Shown: piece by piece, positions 31,382 to 43,508 of the stretch
Layout of the letters: each line of letters opens with the position of its first letter
How positions within the stretch are numbered: position 1 is the stretch's first letter
Source of the DNA: Zygnema cylindricum
Taxonomy: Eukaryota; Streptophyta; Zygnematophyceae; Zygnematales; Zygnemataceae
DNA: 48,368 bases
Direction of reading: 5' to 3'
NCBI GenBank assembly: GCA_037447655.1
Contig: JBBHKE010002338.1
Coordinates: 127,501 to 175,868, forward strand
Notes under the pieces: generated by a model
What the model was told of the DNA's origin: nothing
The model's database searches: none
The model's input: only the letters and a program-made list of their open reading frames with translations
Made by a program: the position numbers and the translations under genes

Positions 31382-32400
31382 TGTTGTTCTACAACCACCG
31401 GTGCAGGTGGAGGAGCAGCAGTAGTAGTAGAAGTAGACATGATACACTCTCAGAAGCTATCAAGAATCCTACCAAACAGCTGTTCTTAAGTGATCACCAA
31501 TTCTTATACAAGCATCCAAATCTCACAAAACTCTATCAGAATATAGAGTAACATAAACACTGACAACTCCCAAAGTTTCAGCACAATTGACCGAACAACA
31601 CTCAAGATATAATACTCAGAAGTTTCCCAAAAACTGTCTGCAGTTTTACTACTTGGAAGTCTGGATACATAAAAATGCTCTAAGTCCTAAGTCTTATATT
31701 TTGTTGTTCTACAACCACCGGTGCAGGTGGAGGAGCAGCAGTAGTAGTAGAAGTAGACATGATACACTCTCAGAAGCTATCAAGAATCCTACCAAACAGC
31801 TGTTCTTAAGTGATCACCAATTCTTATACAAGTATCCAAATCTCACAAAACTCTATCAGAATATAGAGTAACATAAACACTGACAACTCCCAAAGTTTCA
31901 GCACAATTGACCCAACAACACTCAAGATATAATACTCAAAAGTTTCCCAAAAACTGTCTGCAGTTTTACTACTTGGAAGTCTGGATACATAAAAATGCTC
32001 TAAGTCCTAAGTCTTATACTTTCGGTGTTCTACCGCCGATAACAGTGTACCTGAGAGGTACGTCCAGAATCAACCCACCTACTGAGATCTACGTGTTCTT
32101 GATCGTGCCAACCCAATCTATCATTGTACAGTCAATATTACTCACAATCTATATTAAGTTACTGTACAAATACTTGTCGGCTAAGTCACTTGTGATACTC
32201 TTATGAATCTCGTCCGTTGACTAGATTCATATTAATCGCAGCTGCGTTGTCCCGTACCGGATCACATTTATATCACCCGCGGCTGCGGTGTCCTGCACCA
32301 AATCATATCCAAGATAGTAGCAGCTGCGTTGTCTGTACAGATCTTATCCAAAGTGACCGCAGCTGCGTTTGTCCTGTCAGTATTGCAGCTTCGCTGCTGC
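31382..32400 (-). repeat. Copia 1, 5' LTR with a 320-base tandem duplication, truncated
   Basis: 31382-31701 and 31702-32021 are near-identical copies of the same LTR part. The junction lies where TTATATTTTGTTGTTCTAC meets what is normally TTCGGTGTTCTACCG. The outer end stops at CTTCGCTGCTGC|AATACTACG, about 150 bases short of the 3' LTR. Confidence 0.9.
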
Positions 32401-32459
32401 AATACTACGTACGCTACGCATCAAACGATGATGAAAAGTAAATAAAACGCGTACCTTAC
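32401..32459. repeat. Short host repeat between the two copia elements
   Basis: AATACTACGTACGCTACGC and following bases match 9222-9275. It is the sequence into which copia 2 inserted. Confidence 0.65.
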
Positions 32460-33488
32460 TGTTGTTGTACAACCGCCGTTGTAGGAGGAGTAGCATTAGT
32501 AAAGGAAGTAGACATGAAAACAACAGAAAACTATCAAAGTACCAACTCAACATCCAACTTTGATCTGACATAAAACATGGATTCAAAGGCCAATATGCCA
32601 CAAATTTGCCACACTGATACAAAATAAAAAATACAGTAAACTGACAATTCCCAAAATTGTAGCCCAAATGACCCAGTAAACCATAAGATATGATGTCTGG
32701 AAGTTTCCCAAAAATTGCCTTTTTATAAAATCATATTCCCAAAACTAGATGCTACAAAATTGGCTAAGTCCAAAGTTATATACTCACAGTGTGTATCTAC
32801 TGATCTACACTAATTTGGGTAACCGTTACTACGGTTGTTATACAGACTAACTACAAAGCATCCTACTTGTACGTCATCATACCTCAAAACACTAATTATT
32901 ACTTTCTAAAAACCTAATTAATGGAACACTATTTTTTATTCCACTAAACTACAAAACAATGTTATTCAGATATTTCCAGATATTGAACCGTACACAAAAC
33001 GTTCCAACCGTACACAAAACGTGCCAAATGCTTAGTCAGCGGTAATCCCTAAAGTCTAGCCGAATGTGGTGGTGTAGTACGAAGCACCTGAGTGCTTCGT
33101 CACTTGTGGTCCCACGCGAATCATGCTTGTGGTCCCTCGTGAATCACGCTTGTGGTCCCAGGTGAATCGATTCCGTTTAAATTCAATCGACGATGGTACC
33201 GTCGAACTATACCATATATTTATGGAATACCTGGTTCAGATCGCGTTCGTCCGATCCTGTGAATCGAATCGTCAACTGCGTGACACGTATGGTTGACTGT
33301 CGGCGCCACTCCGAAAAACCTGCATACGTTCTTTTGCCAACACGTGTCCCTGCAAAAGTATAGTACACTCTACTGTACTTTTTGCTACTGTAACGCTAAT
33401 TAAGGTAAGTATTACAGTAGACTACTTAGAAAATATTCTAAGTTATTTTACCCCTATTTACTGAAATAAAGATTTATAAATTAAAACA
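32460..33488 (-). repeat. Copia 2, 3' LTR
   Basis: Plus-strand ends TGTTGTTGTAC and AATTAAAACA, 1029 bases. The outer CAACA is mutated to AAACA. Confidence 0.92.
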
Positions 33489-33511
33489 CTCCCCTAAATC
33501 TTTAAACTCAG

Positions 33512-34132
33512 TTACTCACTTAGCTTAATAGCATATTTGCAAAACTGTAACTTAGGAGCAGGTAGGGCTTTTGTTAACATGTCAGCCACCATCTTCTCAT
33601 CCGGTAAATAACACAATTTAACGACTTTTGCAAGTACTTTTTCTCTAACAAAGTGAAGTCTAACATCCATGTGTTTGCTTTTAAAATGATGGCTGGGGTT
33701 AGAGGCAATTGCAATGGCTGCCTGGTTGTCACACCAGATAGCTTGAGGACTAGTTTGCATATACCCAAGTTCTTGTAAAATGGACTTTACCCATAGGAGC
33801 TCATTGAGGGCGAAAGCTGCTGCCATATATTCTGACTCCATTGTGGATTGAGCTGTAACCTTTTGTATTTTGCTACTCCAGCAGCAAGTTCCATCTCCAA
33901 TCTTCAGAACAAAGCCGATGGTAGATTTTCGGCTTGGCATGTCTACAAAGTTAGCATCGCTCCATGTCTGTATTTTCACCTCTCCTCCTCTGAGTACAAG
34001 CTTCAGATTTCGAGTACCTGCAAGATATCTCAACACCTTTTTTGTTGCTTCCCAATCTTCCTTTTTAGGCTTCTGCAGACTTCTACTCAGGACTCCCACA
34101 GCTGCTGCAATGTCGGGTCTCGTACAGTTCAT
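33512..34132 (-). pseudogene. Copia 2 RNase H part of pol
   Basis: A frame of 206 codons: MNCTRPDIAAAVGVLSRSL, SDANFVDMPSRKSTIG, STMESEYMAAAFALNELLW, WCDNQAAIAIASNPSHHF and VADMLTKALPAPKL. It is closely similar to copia 1. It is separated from the reverse transcriptase by a damaged stretch at 34133-34272. Confidence 0.93.
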
Positions 34133-34272
34133 AAAATATATAAGACTTCCAACTACCTGTCTCTATGGCTTTCAAGCCATAAACTCTTCCTCCTTTGTCT
34201 CTAGACTCTCACAAACCATTATGCATGAGTTTGACTCAATTCCTTCCAATTTCTGCCTGAATTCCATGTGAG

Positions 34273-35016
34273 TTATAGATCTTTCACATCTCTCATTTCA
34301 AATCTTTCCAGCATGTTACCTATTGCTTCTTTTTGAGTCAACATAATCAGCCTTTTGTTTCTGTCTCTTTCTACCTGTATACCTAAGATATACTTGGCCT
34401 CTTCGAGGTCATTTATCTCAAACCTAGACCTTAAAGCCGCTTTAATGCGATTTATTTCATCAATTGACTTACTTATTAATAATAGATCATCCACATATAC
34501 AACAATGTAAATTACCCTATTCTCCCCTTGTAGAACATATACAGAATGATCTGAGCTAATTCTCTTAAATCCTAGCCTAGTCAAAAACTCATCTAACTTC
34601 AAATTCCATTGTATGGGGGCTTCTTTCAGCCCATACAAAGATTTCATCAGTTTACACACCAATTCCTCCTTTCGTTTTACTACATACATATCAAGCTGTT
34701 TCATGTAGATGGTCTCTTCTAATTTTCCATGCAAGAAAGTTGTTTTAACATCCATTTGTTGTATTTCCATATTCTCTATAGCCGTTAGACTTAGCAAAAT
34801 TTTGACAGTAGGAAATCTAACAATTGGAGAGAAGGTTTTTTCAAAATTAATACCTTCTTTTTGATTGAACCCTTTGGCCACTAGTCTGGCCTTATACCTT
34901 TCAGTGGTGTTGTCCGAATTCAACTTCAACTTGAATACCCATTTTCTGCCGATGACTTTTCTGCCTGAAGGAAGATCCACCATCTCCCACGCCTGTGCCT
35001 CCATAATAGATTTCAT
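34273..35016 (-). pseudogene. Copia 2 reverse transcriptase
   Basis: A frame of 247 codons: KWVFKLKLN, YKARLVAKGFNQKEGINF, QMDVKTTFLHGKLEET, LYGLKEAPIQW and the active site YVDD in VVYVDDLLL. The frame closes near ERFEMRDVKDL. Upstream, 35017-35268 corresponds to the linker but carries a stop. Confidence 0.92.
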
Positions 35017-35268
35017 TTCATCGTTCGCCGCCTCGATCCAATGATTTCTCTCAGGTGATGAAAAGGCCTCCTGAATTGTTAAAGGCTCCTTTGTCGCTGC
35101 AGAAAAAGCAAAGTGAGAGCTTCCTTGCAGACAGCTGCTAGATCTCTTCCCCCCCGGAAATTCTGAGGCTGAGATTGTCGGCAGTCTCCGATTTGACTGC
35201 CTTTGCTGATCCGCGACCTGTGGTGTAACCGTTTGTTCCGCTTGAGTTGGAACTTGCGGTGAAGCCTC

Positions 35269-36641
35269 CTATGAAGTCACTAAAGGAACTGAAGGAAGAT
35301 TAGTCCCATTGTGCTGTGGAAAGTTAACTCGCTGCGTGTGGTGAAAAATAACATATTCCTGCTTTTCTTTTGTCTGTTTGTCTAGCACTTGAAAAGAGTC
35401 AACCGAATCCATCTCATCTTTAATCTGGATATTTCTAGAGATAACCACCTTTTGTTTCTCAAATACAAAAACTCTATAACCTTTTGCATTATTATCATAC
35501 CCCATGAAAATTCCGGGTAAGCCCTTAGCATCCATTTTCCATCTATCCTGTGAAGTATATAGAATAAAACAATTGCTGCTAAAGATATTAAACTGACTAA
35601 CATCAGGTTTCTCTCCTGTCCAAAGCTGAAATGGGTTAGTGCTAATACATCTAGAAACAATTCAATTCTTAATATAAACAACGCAGTTAAGTACTTCAGC
35701 CCACAATTTCAAATCTAGCCCTTTATCTACAAGCATGGACCGGGCACTTTCTGTCACTATCCTATTTAATCTCTCAGAAACACCATTCTACTCCGGTGTA
35801 TATAGAACTATAAGATTGTGACTGATACCTTCCTGAAGGAGAAACTCTTTGAATTCCTTTGATGTGTATTCTCCCCCATTGTTCGATCTCAGCACCAAGA
35901 TTGGAACTCCATGAAGCTTTTCTGCCCACGCATTATAGTGTTTGACGTGAGTAAACACTTCACTTCTATGTTGCATAATGTAAACTTTGGTATTTCTCGA
36001 GTAGTCATCTGTAAATGTAACTATATAGTGGACACCTCCAGCCGAAACCACTTGTGAAGGGCCGAGAACACCAGAATGTATTACTTGCAGAACTTTCTCC
36101 GATATGTGGTCTGTTTCCTGTGGAAATGGCAATTTGTGGATCTTGCCAAGTGAACAACCATCACATGATTTTATAGGATGGGAACTGAGAGAAACTCCCT
36201 CAACTTTTCCCGAATTCACCATTTTCTTAAGGCTATCATAATTCATATGTCCTAATCTTTTATGCCACAATTCATTATCCGATTAGACACTAGATAGAGA
36301 CCATCATTTTCTTTATATTCAGCCATGTCCATCCGGTACATTTTGCAAATATCTCTAGTTCCTGTTACTTTTACTTTCCCTTTCTTGCTAACGACCTGTC
36401 TACCTCATTTTAGAATGACTTCAAAGCGTTTGCTCTCCTCTAAAGATGTAGAAAAAAAAAATTCTTAAAGTCTGGAATAAACAAAACACTGTGAAGGGTT
36501 CTTTCTACCGACTTTCCCCCCACATCTACCATCAAAGATACATCACCCTGAGCTGAGGTTTGAACACTCACGCCACAAGTATAGTAAATTCTCTTTGGAG
36601 ATGTATGCTGCAGATTTGTAAAAGCCGCCTTGTTCTAACAC
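35269..36641 (-). pseudogene. Copia 2 protease-integrase remnants
   Basis: Open pieces at 35269-35535, 35382-35681 and 35788-36270 show HKRLGHMNYDSLKKMV, CDGCSLGKIH and RSNNGGEYTSKEF. The second catalytic Asp of the integrase is changed to Asn (RSNNGG against RSDNGG), so the enzyme would be dead as well as broken. Frames shift several times. Confidence 0.88.
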
Positions 36642-37589
36642 ATGTGGGCAGACGCTCCCGTGTCCATGATCCATCCTGCATCCTTACGACCCTCCATGGT
36701 TGCCGCCATAGCAAATAACTTCGCATCCTTTGTCTCATTGAAGCTTAAAAACTCATCTGCAGTAGTTACAGAATCCGAAAAAAGAGCATTTCTACGGGTA
36801 GGATTCCCAGAGAAGCCTTTGTGATATTAGGATTCCCAGATAAGCCTTTGTGATATTTGCTTTGCTGCCAACCTGGCCTGTATAAACCTGTCTCATTATC
36901 TTTTTTCAGCTTAGGACAGTACCTGTATCCTTGACCATTCTCAAAAAAAATAAAAGCAAGTAGTAGAAGATGGCCTATTATGCCTATGATTATACTGATT
37001 AAACTGATTCTGATTCTGGTTAAACTGATTCTTGTTCTGATTAATCTGATTTCTTTTGTCAAAGTCTGTGGAAAAGGCTTCAGCCTTTCCTTCTCTTTCA
37101 AAGATTTTAGTATTAGTCTCTTCCTCTAATATAAGATTATATGCTAACTGAAATGACCAGCTAGCTTTATCATGACTTTTTAACTGAACAGACACACCCT
37201 CCATGCTACTAGAGAGACCTCTAATAAGCAAAGCTGCATGTTGAAACTAACGAAATGACCCTCCAGCAGAAGAGTGAGCATCAATGAGTGCACAAAACTT
37301 ATCACAATACTCGACCATAGTACCCCCCGAGTATTTGTATCCCCAAATTTTTCCAGCCACCAAGAGTTCTTTAAAAACATTCGCTTTCTCAAAAGCAGAT
37401 TTCAGAGATGTCCCAATCTCGCCTCGCCTTCTTCATTTTCAGTCGAGACATAACCAAATTTTCTGAAATACAAAGAATTAGATTGTTCATTGCCATTGAA
37501 TTCTTTTTCGCCCAAGTTGGATCTATTTCATCAAGAGAGCCATCCAAGACCCCTAATAAGTCAGCAGTTTCAAACAACGATTCAACCAT
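36642..37589 (-). pseudogene. Copia 2 gag and protease start
   Basis: The start MVESLFETADLLGVLD matches copia 1 gag. Stops break it near 37390 and 37180. The zinc knuckle has lost two ligands: CFYF for CxxC and GQGYRYC where His is expected. The protease start GWIMDTGAS is still readable near 36640-36670, in one frame with gag's end. Confidence 0.88.
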
Positions 37590-37653
37590 TGCCGCCTAAT
37601 AAGCATACTTTTGGCCAATGAAGATAGGAATTCTTGACAAAAGGCCCATAACC

Positions 37654-38675
37654 TGTTGTTCTACAACCACCGTTGCAGGAGGAGGACCAGTAGTAGTAGT
37701 GGAAGTAGACATGAAAACAGTAGAAACTATCAAAATACCTACTCAACAGCCAACTTTGATCTGACACAAAATATGACTCAAAAGGCCAATATGCCGTCAA
37801 ATTTTCCACAGTGATACAGAATGCAGTAAACTGAAAATTCCCAAAATTGTAGCTCAAATGACCTTGTAAACAATAAGATATGATGTCTGGAGGTTTCCCA
37901 AAAACTGCCTTTTATAAAATCATATTCCCAAAACTGGATGCTACAAAATTGGCTAAGTCCTAAGTTATATACTCACAGTGTGTATCTACTGATCTACACT
38001 AATTTGGGTAACCGTTACTATGGTTATTATCCTGACTAACGACAAAGCATCCTACCTGTACATCATCGTACCTTAAAACCCTAATTATTACTTTATAAAA
38101 ACTTGATTAATGGAACACTATTTTTTATTCCACTAAACTACAAAACAATGTTATTCAGATATTTCCAGATATTGAACCGTACATAAAACGTTCCAACCGT
38201 ACACAAAACGTGCCAAATGCTTAGTCAACGGTAATCGATAGTCTAGCCGAATGTGGTTGTGTAGTACGAAGCACTAGAGTGCTTCGTCACTTGTGGTCCC
38301 ACACGAATCACGCTTGTGGTCCCTCGTGAATCACGCTTGTGGTCCCAGGTGAATCGCATCAGTTTAAATTCAATCGACGATGGTACCGTCGAACTGTACC
38401 CTATATTTCTAGAATACCCGGTTCAGATCCTGTTCATCCGATCCTATGAATCGAATCGTCAACTGCGTGACACGTATGGTTGACTGTCGGCGCCACTCCG
38501 AAAAACTTGCATTTGTTCTTTTGCCAACACGTGTCCCTGCAAAAGTACAATACACTACTGTACTTTTTGCTACTGTAACGCTAGTTAAGGTAAGTATAAC
38601 AGTAGACTAATTAGAAAATATTCTAAGTTATTTTACCCCTATTTACTTAGAAATAAAGATTTATAAATTACAACA
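37654..38675 (-). repeat. Copia 2, 5' LTR
   Basis: Plus-strand ends TGTTGTTCTACAACC and AATTACAACA, 1022 bases. GGCCCATAACC at 37643-37653 beside it is the initiator tRNA-Met primer site. Confidence 0.93.
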
Positions 38676-39132
38676 TTTTCTTTGTACTTGTACAATATTT
38701 TTACAATTATGTACAGTGTCTGTCTCTACAGGGCTATTTTACGGGATTTTTAAGGGTTTCCAAGATACATTGCCGTACGTTCGTTTATATTTTAGTACGG
38801 CTGACGCAGATATTACGTACTATTGGGCTTTTTAGGGAACATTTTCATAGAATTTCTGATAAGTTTCCGTACTTTTTTATGATTTTTAAGGATTTTCTAA
38901 GATTACTCTTTTCTTACGTTTGTGTACATGGCCGTACAGCAAAATCTACACGAATTTTACGAAAAGTATGAAAAAGACGAACACTACGTAGTTTTGTAAA
39001 AAAATAAAAATTCGTACGAATTGGACATCAACGGTTCAATCTGCTCCATAGTTCAAAAGTAGTTGAAAGTAGGCCCATACAATATGCCTATTGTAAGCAA
39101 AACATACAATATGATCTCAAGACCTATATTCC
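38676..39132. other. TACG-rich dispersed repeat
   Basis: 38700-39040 resembles 11470-11690. 39048-39130 matches 25257-25338. No gene. Confidence 0.55.
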
Positions 39133-39840
39133 TAGTTGTTCAAATCGCGCCATTTTTTCATTTTTTCCAGTTTCTACGTATTGTACGTGACTTTTGAAAA
39201 AATCGTATAAAAACGTCTACTGTAAACTGAAACTGTAAATTTTTGGAAAACCTACAAACAAATTACGGTAACTATCCGGTTCTGTACAAAACCTGTACAA
39301 AATTTTACGAAAAGATACGATGCGCGTATCGGTACTTCCTGTTCTGTAAACTGAACAAAAGGTGCACGGAGATGTACGGAAATTTATTGTACATCTACGG
39401 ACAATTTTATAAAGAGACGTTGCGGCGTCACACTATTTGCGCGCCGTAAGTTCAAAATGTGGACGGACGCCATGGTTGCATGTCTGAGACAGTCAGACAA
39501 TATTATTCGGACAAAAGATAAATGCGTTGATCTTCATTTGAACCTGGCCTTGCACATTACCCTTAAGGTGATAAGGATGTCGTCCGTAACTAGTTAATGT
39601 AAACATTTTGATATTTCTTCGAGGTGTGATAGGTATCTAAATAATTAAAATTTCCCTCCGCTCATTTAACAGAAAGCGTACAAACTGCGGCATATGTTCA
39701 ATATAACTTTTTTAACATATGCGAATTTGTACGGACAAAAATTCATTAACGATTTTTACGATTTTTTCAAATCGACCTCTCCAGTTTCTACGTATTGTAT
39801 GCGCGTTTGAATCGTGCGTAAAATGCGTTTTTAACAACTA
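39133..39840 (+). mobile_element. DNA-transposon-like repeat with TAGTTGTTCAA ends
   Basis: The left end TAGTTGTTCAAATCGCGCC and a right end of TCGTGCGTAAAATGCG then AACAACTA match 11939-12763 throughout. About 120 bases shorter. No clear target duplication. Confidence 0.68.
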
Positions 39841-41033
39841 TGCTAAAAACACAACAAAAGTGGTTTAAAAGCCTAAAAGAATCAAAACTACGAATAAGGT
39901 TTATATGCGTTGAGTGGATCGAGGGTAAGTCTCGCAGTCCTCGACCATCAGTCACCATCGTGCTCTGTCAAATAATGGCCAAAGCTTTCCCAAGGGCGAT
40001 AGATATGCGTTGGCGGTAGAAATCCGACATGAGAGTTGGAGAAGGGCAATCATGCCCTCCAACTTCCAAAGATAAGCAAAGTTCATCGTGGATTTTATTT
40101 ATCTTTTCCACGCGGCCCCAATTTTATACGTTCGCTGTGTGCAAAGTACCATTTGAAAAAATTCGCCACACATTGAAAGATTAGCGACGTGGCGTCTCGA
40201 ATTAAAAAAAAAATGCATCCGGCGGTCAAATTTTTCGCGTATAACCCTGAAGATTCCGTAGTAAATATGTTTTTGTTTAATAAAATAAAAAGTGTGCTAA
40301 ACTGTACGAAACGGCACGTCCTTCAATAAACAACCCCACTTTTTTGGTAATGGAAGTCGCGCCTAAATCGCGTGAAGGAGTCGTAAGAAAATGTTTTTTC
40401 GCGTAATTATTTTCTTCACGTACAATTTCTGTATTAATGAATTCTTAGTGGCCCAATGAATGACCTTCATGGTTGCGAATTGCGGTCATTTCGGAAAACA
40501 AACGTGAAATAACCACTTTTGCCCTCGGATGCTAGACTATCTCGAGCCACTTTGCGAGTAATAAAATGCTTATTTTTTAAAAAAGAACCACGACCCGCAA
40601 AAATAAAATTGCAAAAGCTCAACATTGGAATAGTCGCTACAAATGAGGCGAACTTATCAAATCCATACGCGTGTAACTTAAGAAAAAAAATGCAAAAAAC
40701 ATTAGAATTGCGCGTAAATGTATTTATAGGTTTTTTTGTCTCCACTAACAAGTTTATTTGCCCAAATCCAGGAATTGTTAAAAAAAAAGGCCAAAGCAGG
40801 TTTAAAAAACAATGTATTTGATATCTCTGTTATTCCCTCCCATATTGTTTTTATTAGAAGTGATTTTTTAATTAGTGCGTAGCATTTTATAAAATATAGA
40901 AAACAATGTGAGTAGCCCAAATATAAGTAATGTAGTGAGCTTCATATTCTTTTATTTTCAAACCCTATAAAAATCGTTGTCCAAACATTCACAAAATATA
41001 GCATTCTTATGATGTCGTTAACTGTATATCTGT
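39841..41033. other. Unassigned DNA, no recognised gene
   Basis: About 1.2 kb. Overlapping frames of 94-100 codons occur on both strands at 40467-40821 but have no motif, and the overlap suggests chance. Nothing else seen. Confidence 0.55.
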
Positions 41034-41097
41034 TGTAAGTTATCGCCTATATGGAATTTGTTGGTCTCCAACCGATATATCGATAACCTCCGACCGT

Positions 41098-41907
41098 CAG
41101 GGGTCGCAAAAGTAAAAAAAAATCATACCCGAAACCGACCGTTTTTTTTTTTTCAAAATCTGAGTAACCGACGCCCGACCGAGTTTTGTCACGCTCCAAA
41201 ATTGTTAACCGTTAACCGACCGTCGTTTACGAAATTTTTTTTTTACCGAATCTTGATTTTTCGTGACAAACCGTGCCCGCCCGTAACCGAAAAGTACAAA
41301 ATTAATCAATGTACGACGGAATAAGCCAATAATTACGATTTGTCGCGTTCCTTAAGATTTGCGAAATGAATAGTGTTACTACCGTGTCAGATTTGCGACG
41401 CTTTGTCTCGTTCCCTAAGATTTGCGAAATGAATAGTGTACTACTGTGTCAGATTTGCGACGCTTTGTCGCGTTGCCTAAGATTTGCGAAATGAATATTG
41501 TACTTCCGTCTCAGATTGAGACGCTTTGTCGCTTTCCCTAAGATTTTCGAAATGAATAGTGTCTATCGTGTCAGATTTGCGACGCTTTGTCGCGTTCCCT
41601 TTGATTTGCGAAATAAATAGCTTACTACAGTACCGTGTCAGATTTGCGACGCTAATCATGATGCCACGTACTTCCACGATACCAAAAGTACAAAGAACAA
41701 TAATGTTGGAAAAAAAAAGTACAAAATTTTCATTTTTTTTGGTTTTTTGTTTGACCGACCGTAACTGACCGTTTTTTCTTTTCCTGTTGAGTCAACCGAC
41801 CGTAACCGCCCGACCCCCAAAATTTGGCAACCGAATCCGTTCCGGATCCGGCGCGGGCGGTCGGTTAACGGTCGGTCACGGTTTCGGTTGACCGTTTGCG
41901 ACCTCTG
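41098..41907. mobile_element. Nested hAT-type element with 8-bp duplication
   Basis: The termini CAGGGGTCGCAAA and TTTGCGACCTCTG are inverted repeats. A perfect 8-bp duplication CCGACCGT lies at 41090-41097 and 41908-41915, and removing the 810 bases restores the host hAT end. Subterminal regions are full of ACCGACCG/GTTAACCG words. It belongs to a different hAT family from its host and lacks a transposase. Confidence 0.93.
41343..41653. repeat. About five tandem copies of a 62-base unit
   Basis: The unit contains CCTAAGATTTGCGAAATGAAT, then GTGTCAGATTTGCGACGC. It forms the core of the nested hAT. Confidence 0.92.
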
Positions 41908-41980
41908 CCGACCGTTCGATAACCGATAATTGTCGGTATCGGTGTTATCGCGATAAGTTTTTTACCGATACATAACACTA

Positions 41981-42206
41981 TTCACACATGCCGATCCATA
42001 CCCTCAAAAAGAAATCAGGCTCAGTTTCTGGAGACGCTAATCCAGACTCGAGAGCGTTACGAATCTAGCGTCGAAACCTGAACAAAATGCCGAGAGAATT
42101 AATACTGTTGGAACGCTAACTGCGAAAGTGTCGTGAAATTTTACTGGGCACTATAGCACGTAGCGCGCTCGCAGTTTTTCTTTTTTGACGATACTGTAGA
42201 GTAGTA
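41981..42206. other. Short unassigned stretch
   Basis: Unique-looking DNA between the hAT remnant and the MITE cluster. Nothing seen. Confidence 0.5.
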
Positions 42207-42695
42207 CACCGTGAATCGCTATTAGCGTAATGAAATAGATAGCGTAATGAAACAATTAGCGTACTTTACGGTAAATTGTGTTTTTTCGGGTACACCATGA
42301 TACTAATTTATCATGTACTCTAATTTGTAAACTGCTTTGTAAAAATTTTCAGCACATAATATGTCCACACTAAAACATATATATGTACGAAACTGTTCAA
42401 GTCGTACGCCGTCGCGTTTTTTTGACATCTGCGTATGCCGGAAAATATTTACGCAATTATATATTATTATAGTTTCTGTACTTTTAAAATTAAAAATGTA
42501 CGAAATAGTACATATCTGGCAGTCCGTACACCACACTATTTAAAAGGGAACTAAATTACAGTTATGAACCGCATTGAGCGGGGTACCTCAAATAACGTGC
42601 AAAAACATTTAGCGTACTTGATTCTATTTGAGAATTTGCCCCAAAAAAAGGGGTACCCCAATTAGCGTCATGTACGCTAATAGCGATTCGCGGTG
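42207..42695 (+). mobile_element. TA-flanked MITE, subfamily E, left member of an inverted pair
   Basis: CACCGTGAATCGCTATTAGCG and the complement ending GATTCGCGGTG, TA at 42205-42206 and 42696-42697, 489 bases. It matches 42955-43442 in reverse. Confidence 0.93.
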
Positions 42696-42954
42696 TAGTT
42701 GTGCCGCGAAACTGCGGAACGGTGACAGAGGTTGCCGCGTACGGAGATTAAACACGGACGTAAACTACGGAAGTAGAGTACGGAGTTAAAGTACGAAAGT
42801 TTAGTACGGAAGGTTGTGCGACGTACTGTGGAACGATCATAGTGGTGCCATGTAATTGTGAAACGGTAATAGCGGTACGGTGCTGAGTACGGAGTCAGAT
42901 TATGGGAAAAAAGTATGAGATAGTGCCATAGTGGTGTTGTAATGTGGGACGGTA

Positions 42955-43442
42955 CACCGTGAATCGCTATTAGCGTACATGACGCTAATTGGGGTACCCC
43001 TTTTTTTGGGGCAAATTCTCAAATAGAATAAAGTACGCTAAATGTTTCTGAACGTTATTTGAGGTATCCCGCTCAATACGGTTCATTACTGTAATTTAGT
43101 GTCCTTTTAAATAGTGTGGTGTACGGAATGTCAGATATGTACTATTCCGTACATTTTTAAATTTAAAAGTACAGAAAATATAATAATATATAATTGCGTA
43201 AATATTTTCCGGCATACGCAGATGTAAAAAAAACGCGACGGCGTACGATTTGAACAATTTCGTACATATACATGTTTTAGTATGGAATATTATGTGCCGA
43301 ATTTTTTTACAAAGCAGTTTACAAATTAGAGTACATGATAAATTAGTATCATGGTGTACCCGAAAAAACACTATTTACCGTAAAGTACGCTAATTGTTTC
43401 ATTACGCTATATTTTTTATTACGCTAATAGCGATTCACGGTG
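42955..43442 (-). mobile_element. TA-flanked MITE, subfamily E, right member of the inverted pair
   Basis: Reverse complement of 42207-42695, TA at 42953-42954 and 43443-43444, 488 bases. The 259-base spacer (42696-42954) is made of degenerate GTACGGA words. Confidence 0.93.
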
Positions 43443-43508
43443 TAGTGCCACAAAAATTTGGCACAGTAGGAACTCTGAAGTACGAAATTTGAGTACGGAA
43501 GTACAGTA

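Larger units (their letters stand above)
26356..32400 (-). mobile_element. Ty1/copia retrotransposon 1, nearly intact
   Basis: Order on the minus strand: 5' LTR (32400 to 31382, outer end truncated), primer site (31381-31371), gag-pol (31317-27283), polypurine tract (27198-27188), 3' LTR (27187-26356). The domain order protease, integrase, reverse transcriptase, RNase H defines Ty1/copia. Only two single-base frame breaks interrupt the polyprotein. No clear target duplication: the 5' LTR is cut off at 32400, where TACG-rich host DNA begins. Confidence 0.95.
32460..38675 (-). mobile_element. Ty1/copia retrotransposon 2, decayed
   Basis: Complete in outline: 5' LTR 37654-38675, primer site 37643-37653, gag-pol remnants 37589-33512, polypurine tract 33489-33499, 3' LTR 32460-33488. 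Many stops and frameshifts break the coding region. The LTRs match the solo LTR at 6098-7117. The flanks CTTAC and TTTTC do not form a convincing duplication. Confidence 0.95.
41034..41980 (-). mobile_element. hAT end fragment carrying a nested hAT
   Basis: 41034-41097 and 41916-41980 together are the reverse complement of the left end of the hAT at 4958, ending TTACCGATACATAACACTA. The other terminus is absent. A second hAT is inserted at the GACCG word. Confidence 0.8.

Noticed and set aside
40467-40821. Overlapping frames of about 95-100 codons on both strands
   Set aside because: No recognisable domain, and mutual overlap on opposite strands points to chance.
41343-41653. 62-base direct repeats considered as a CRISPR array
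   Set aside because: The copies are contiguous without distinct spacers and sit inside a hAT element of a eukaryotic genome.
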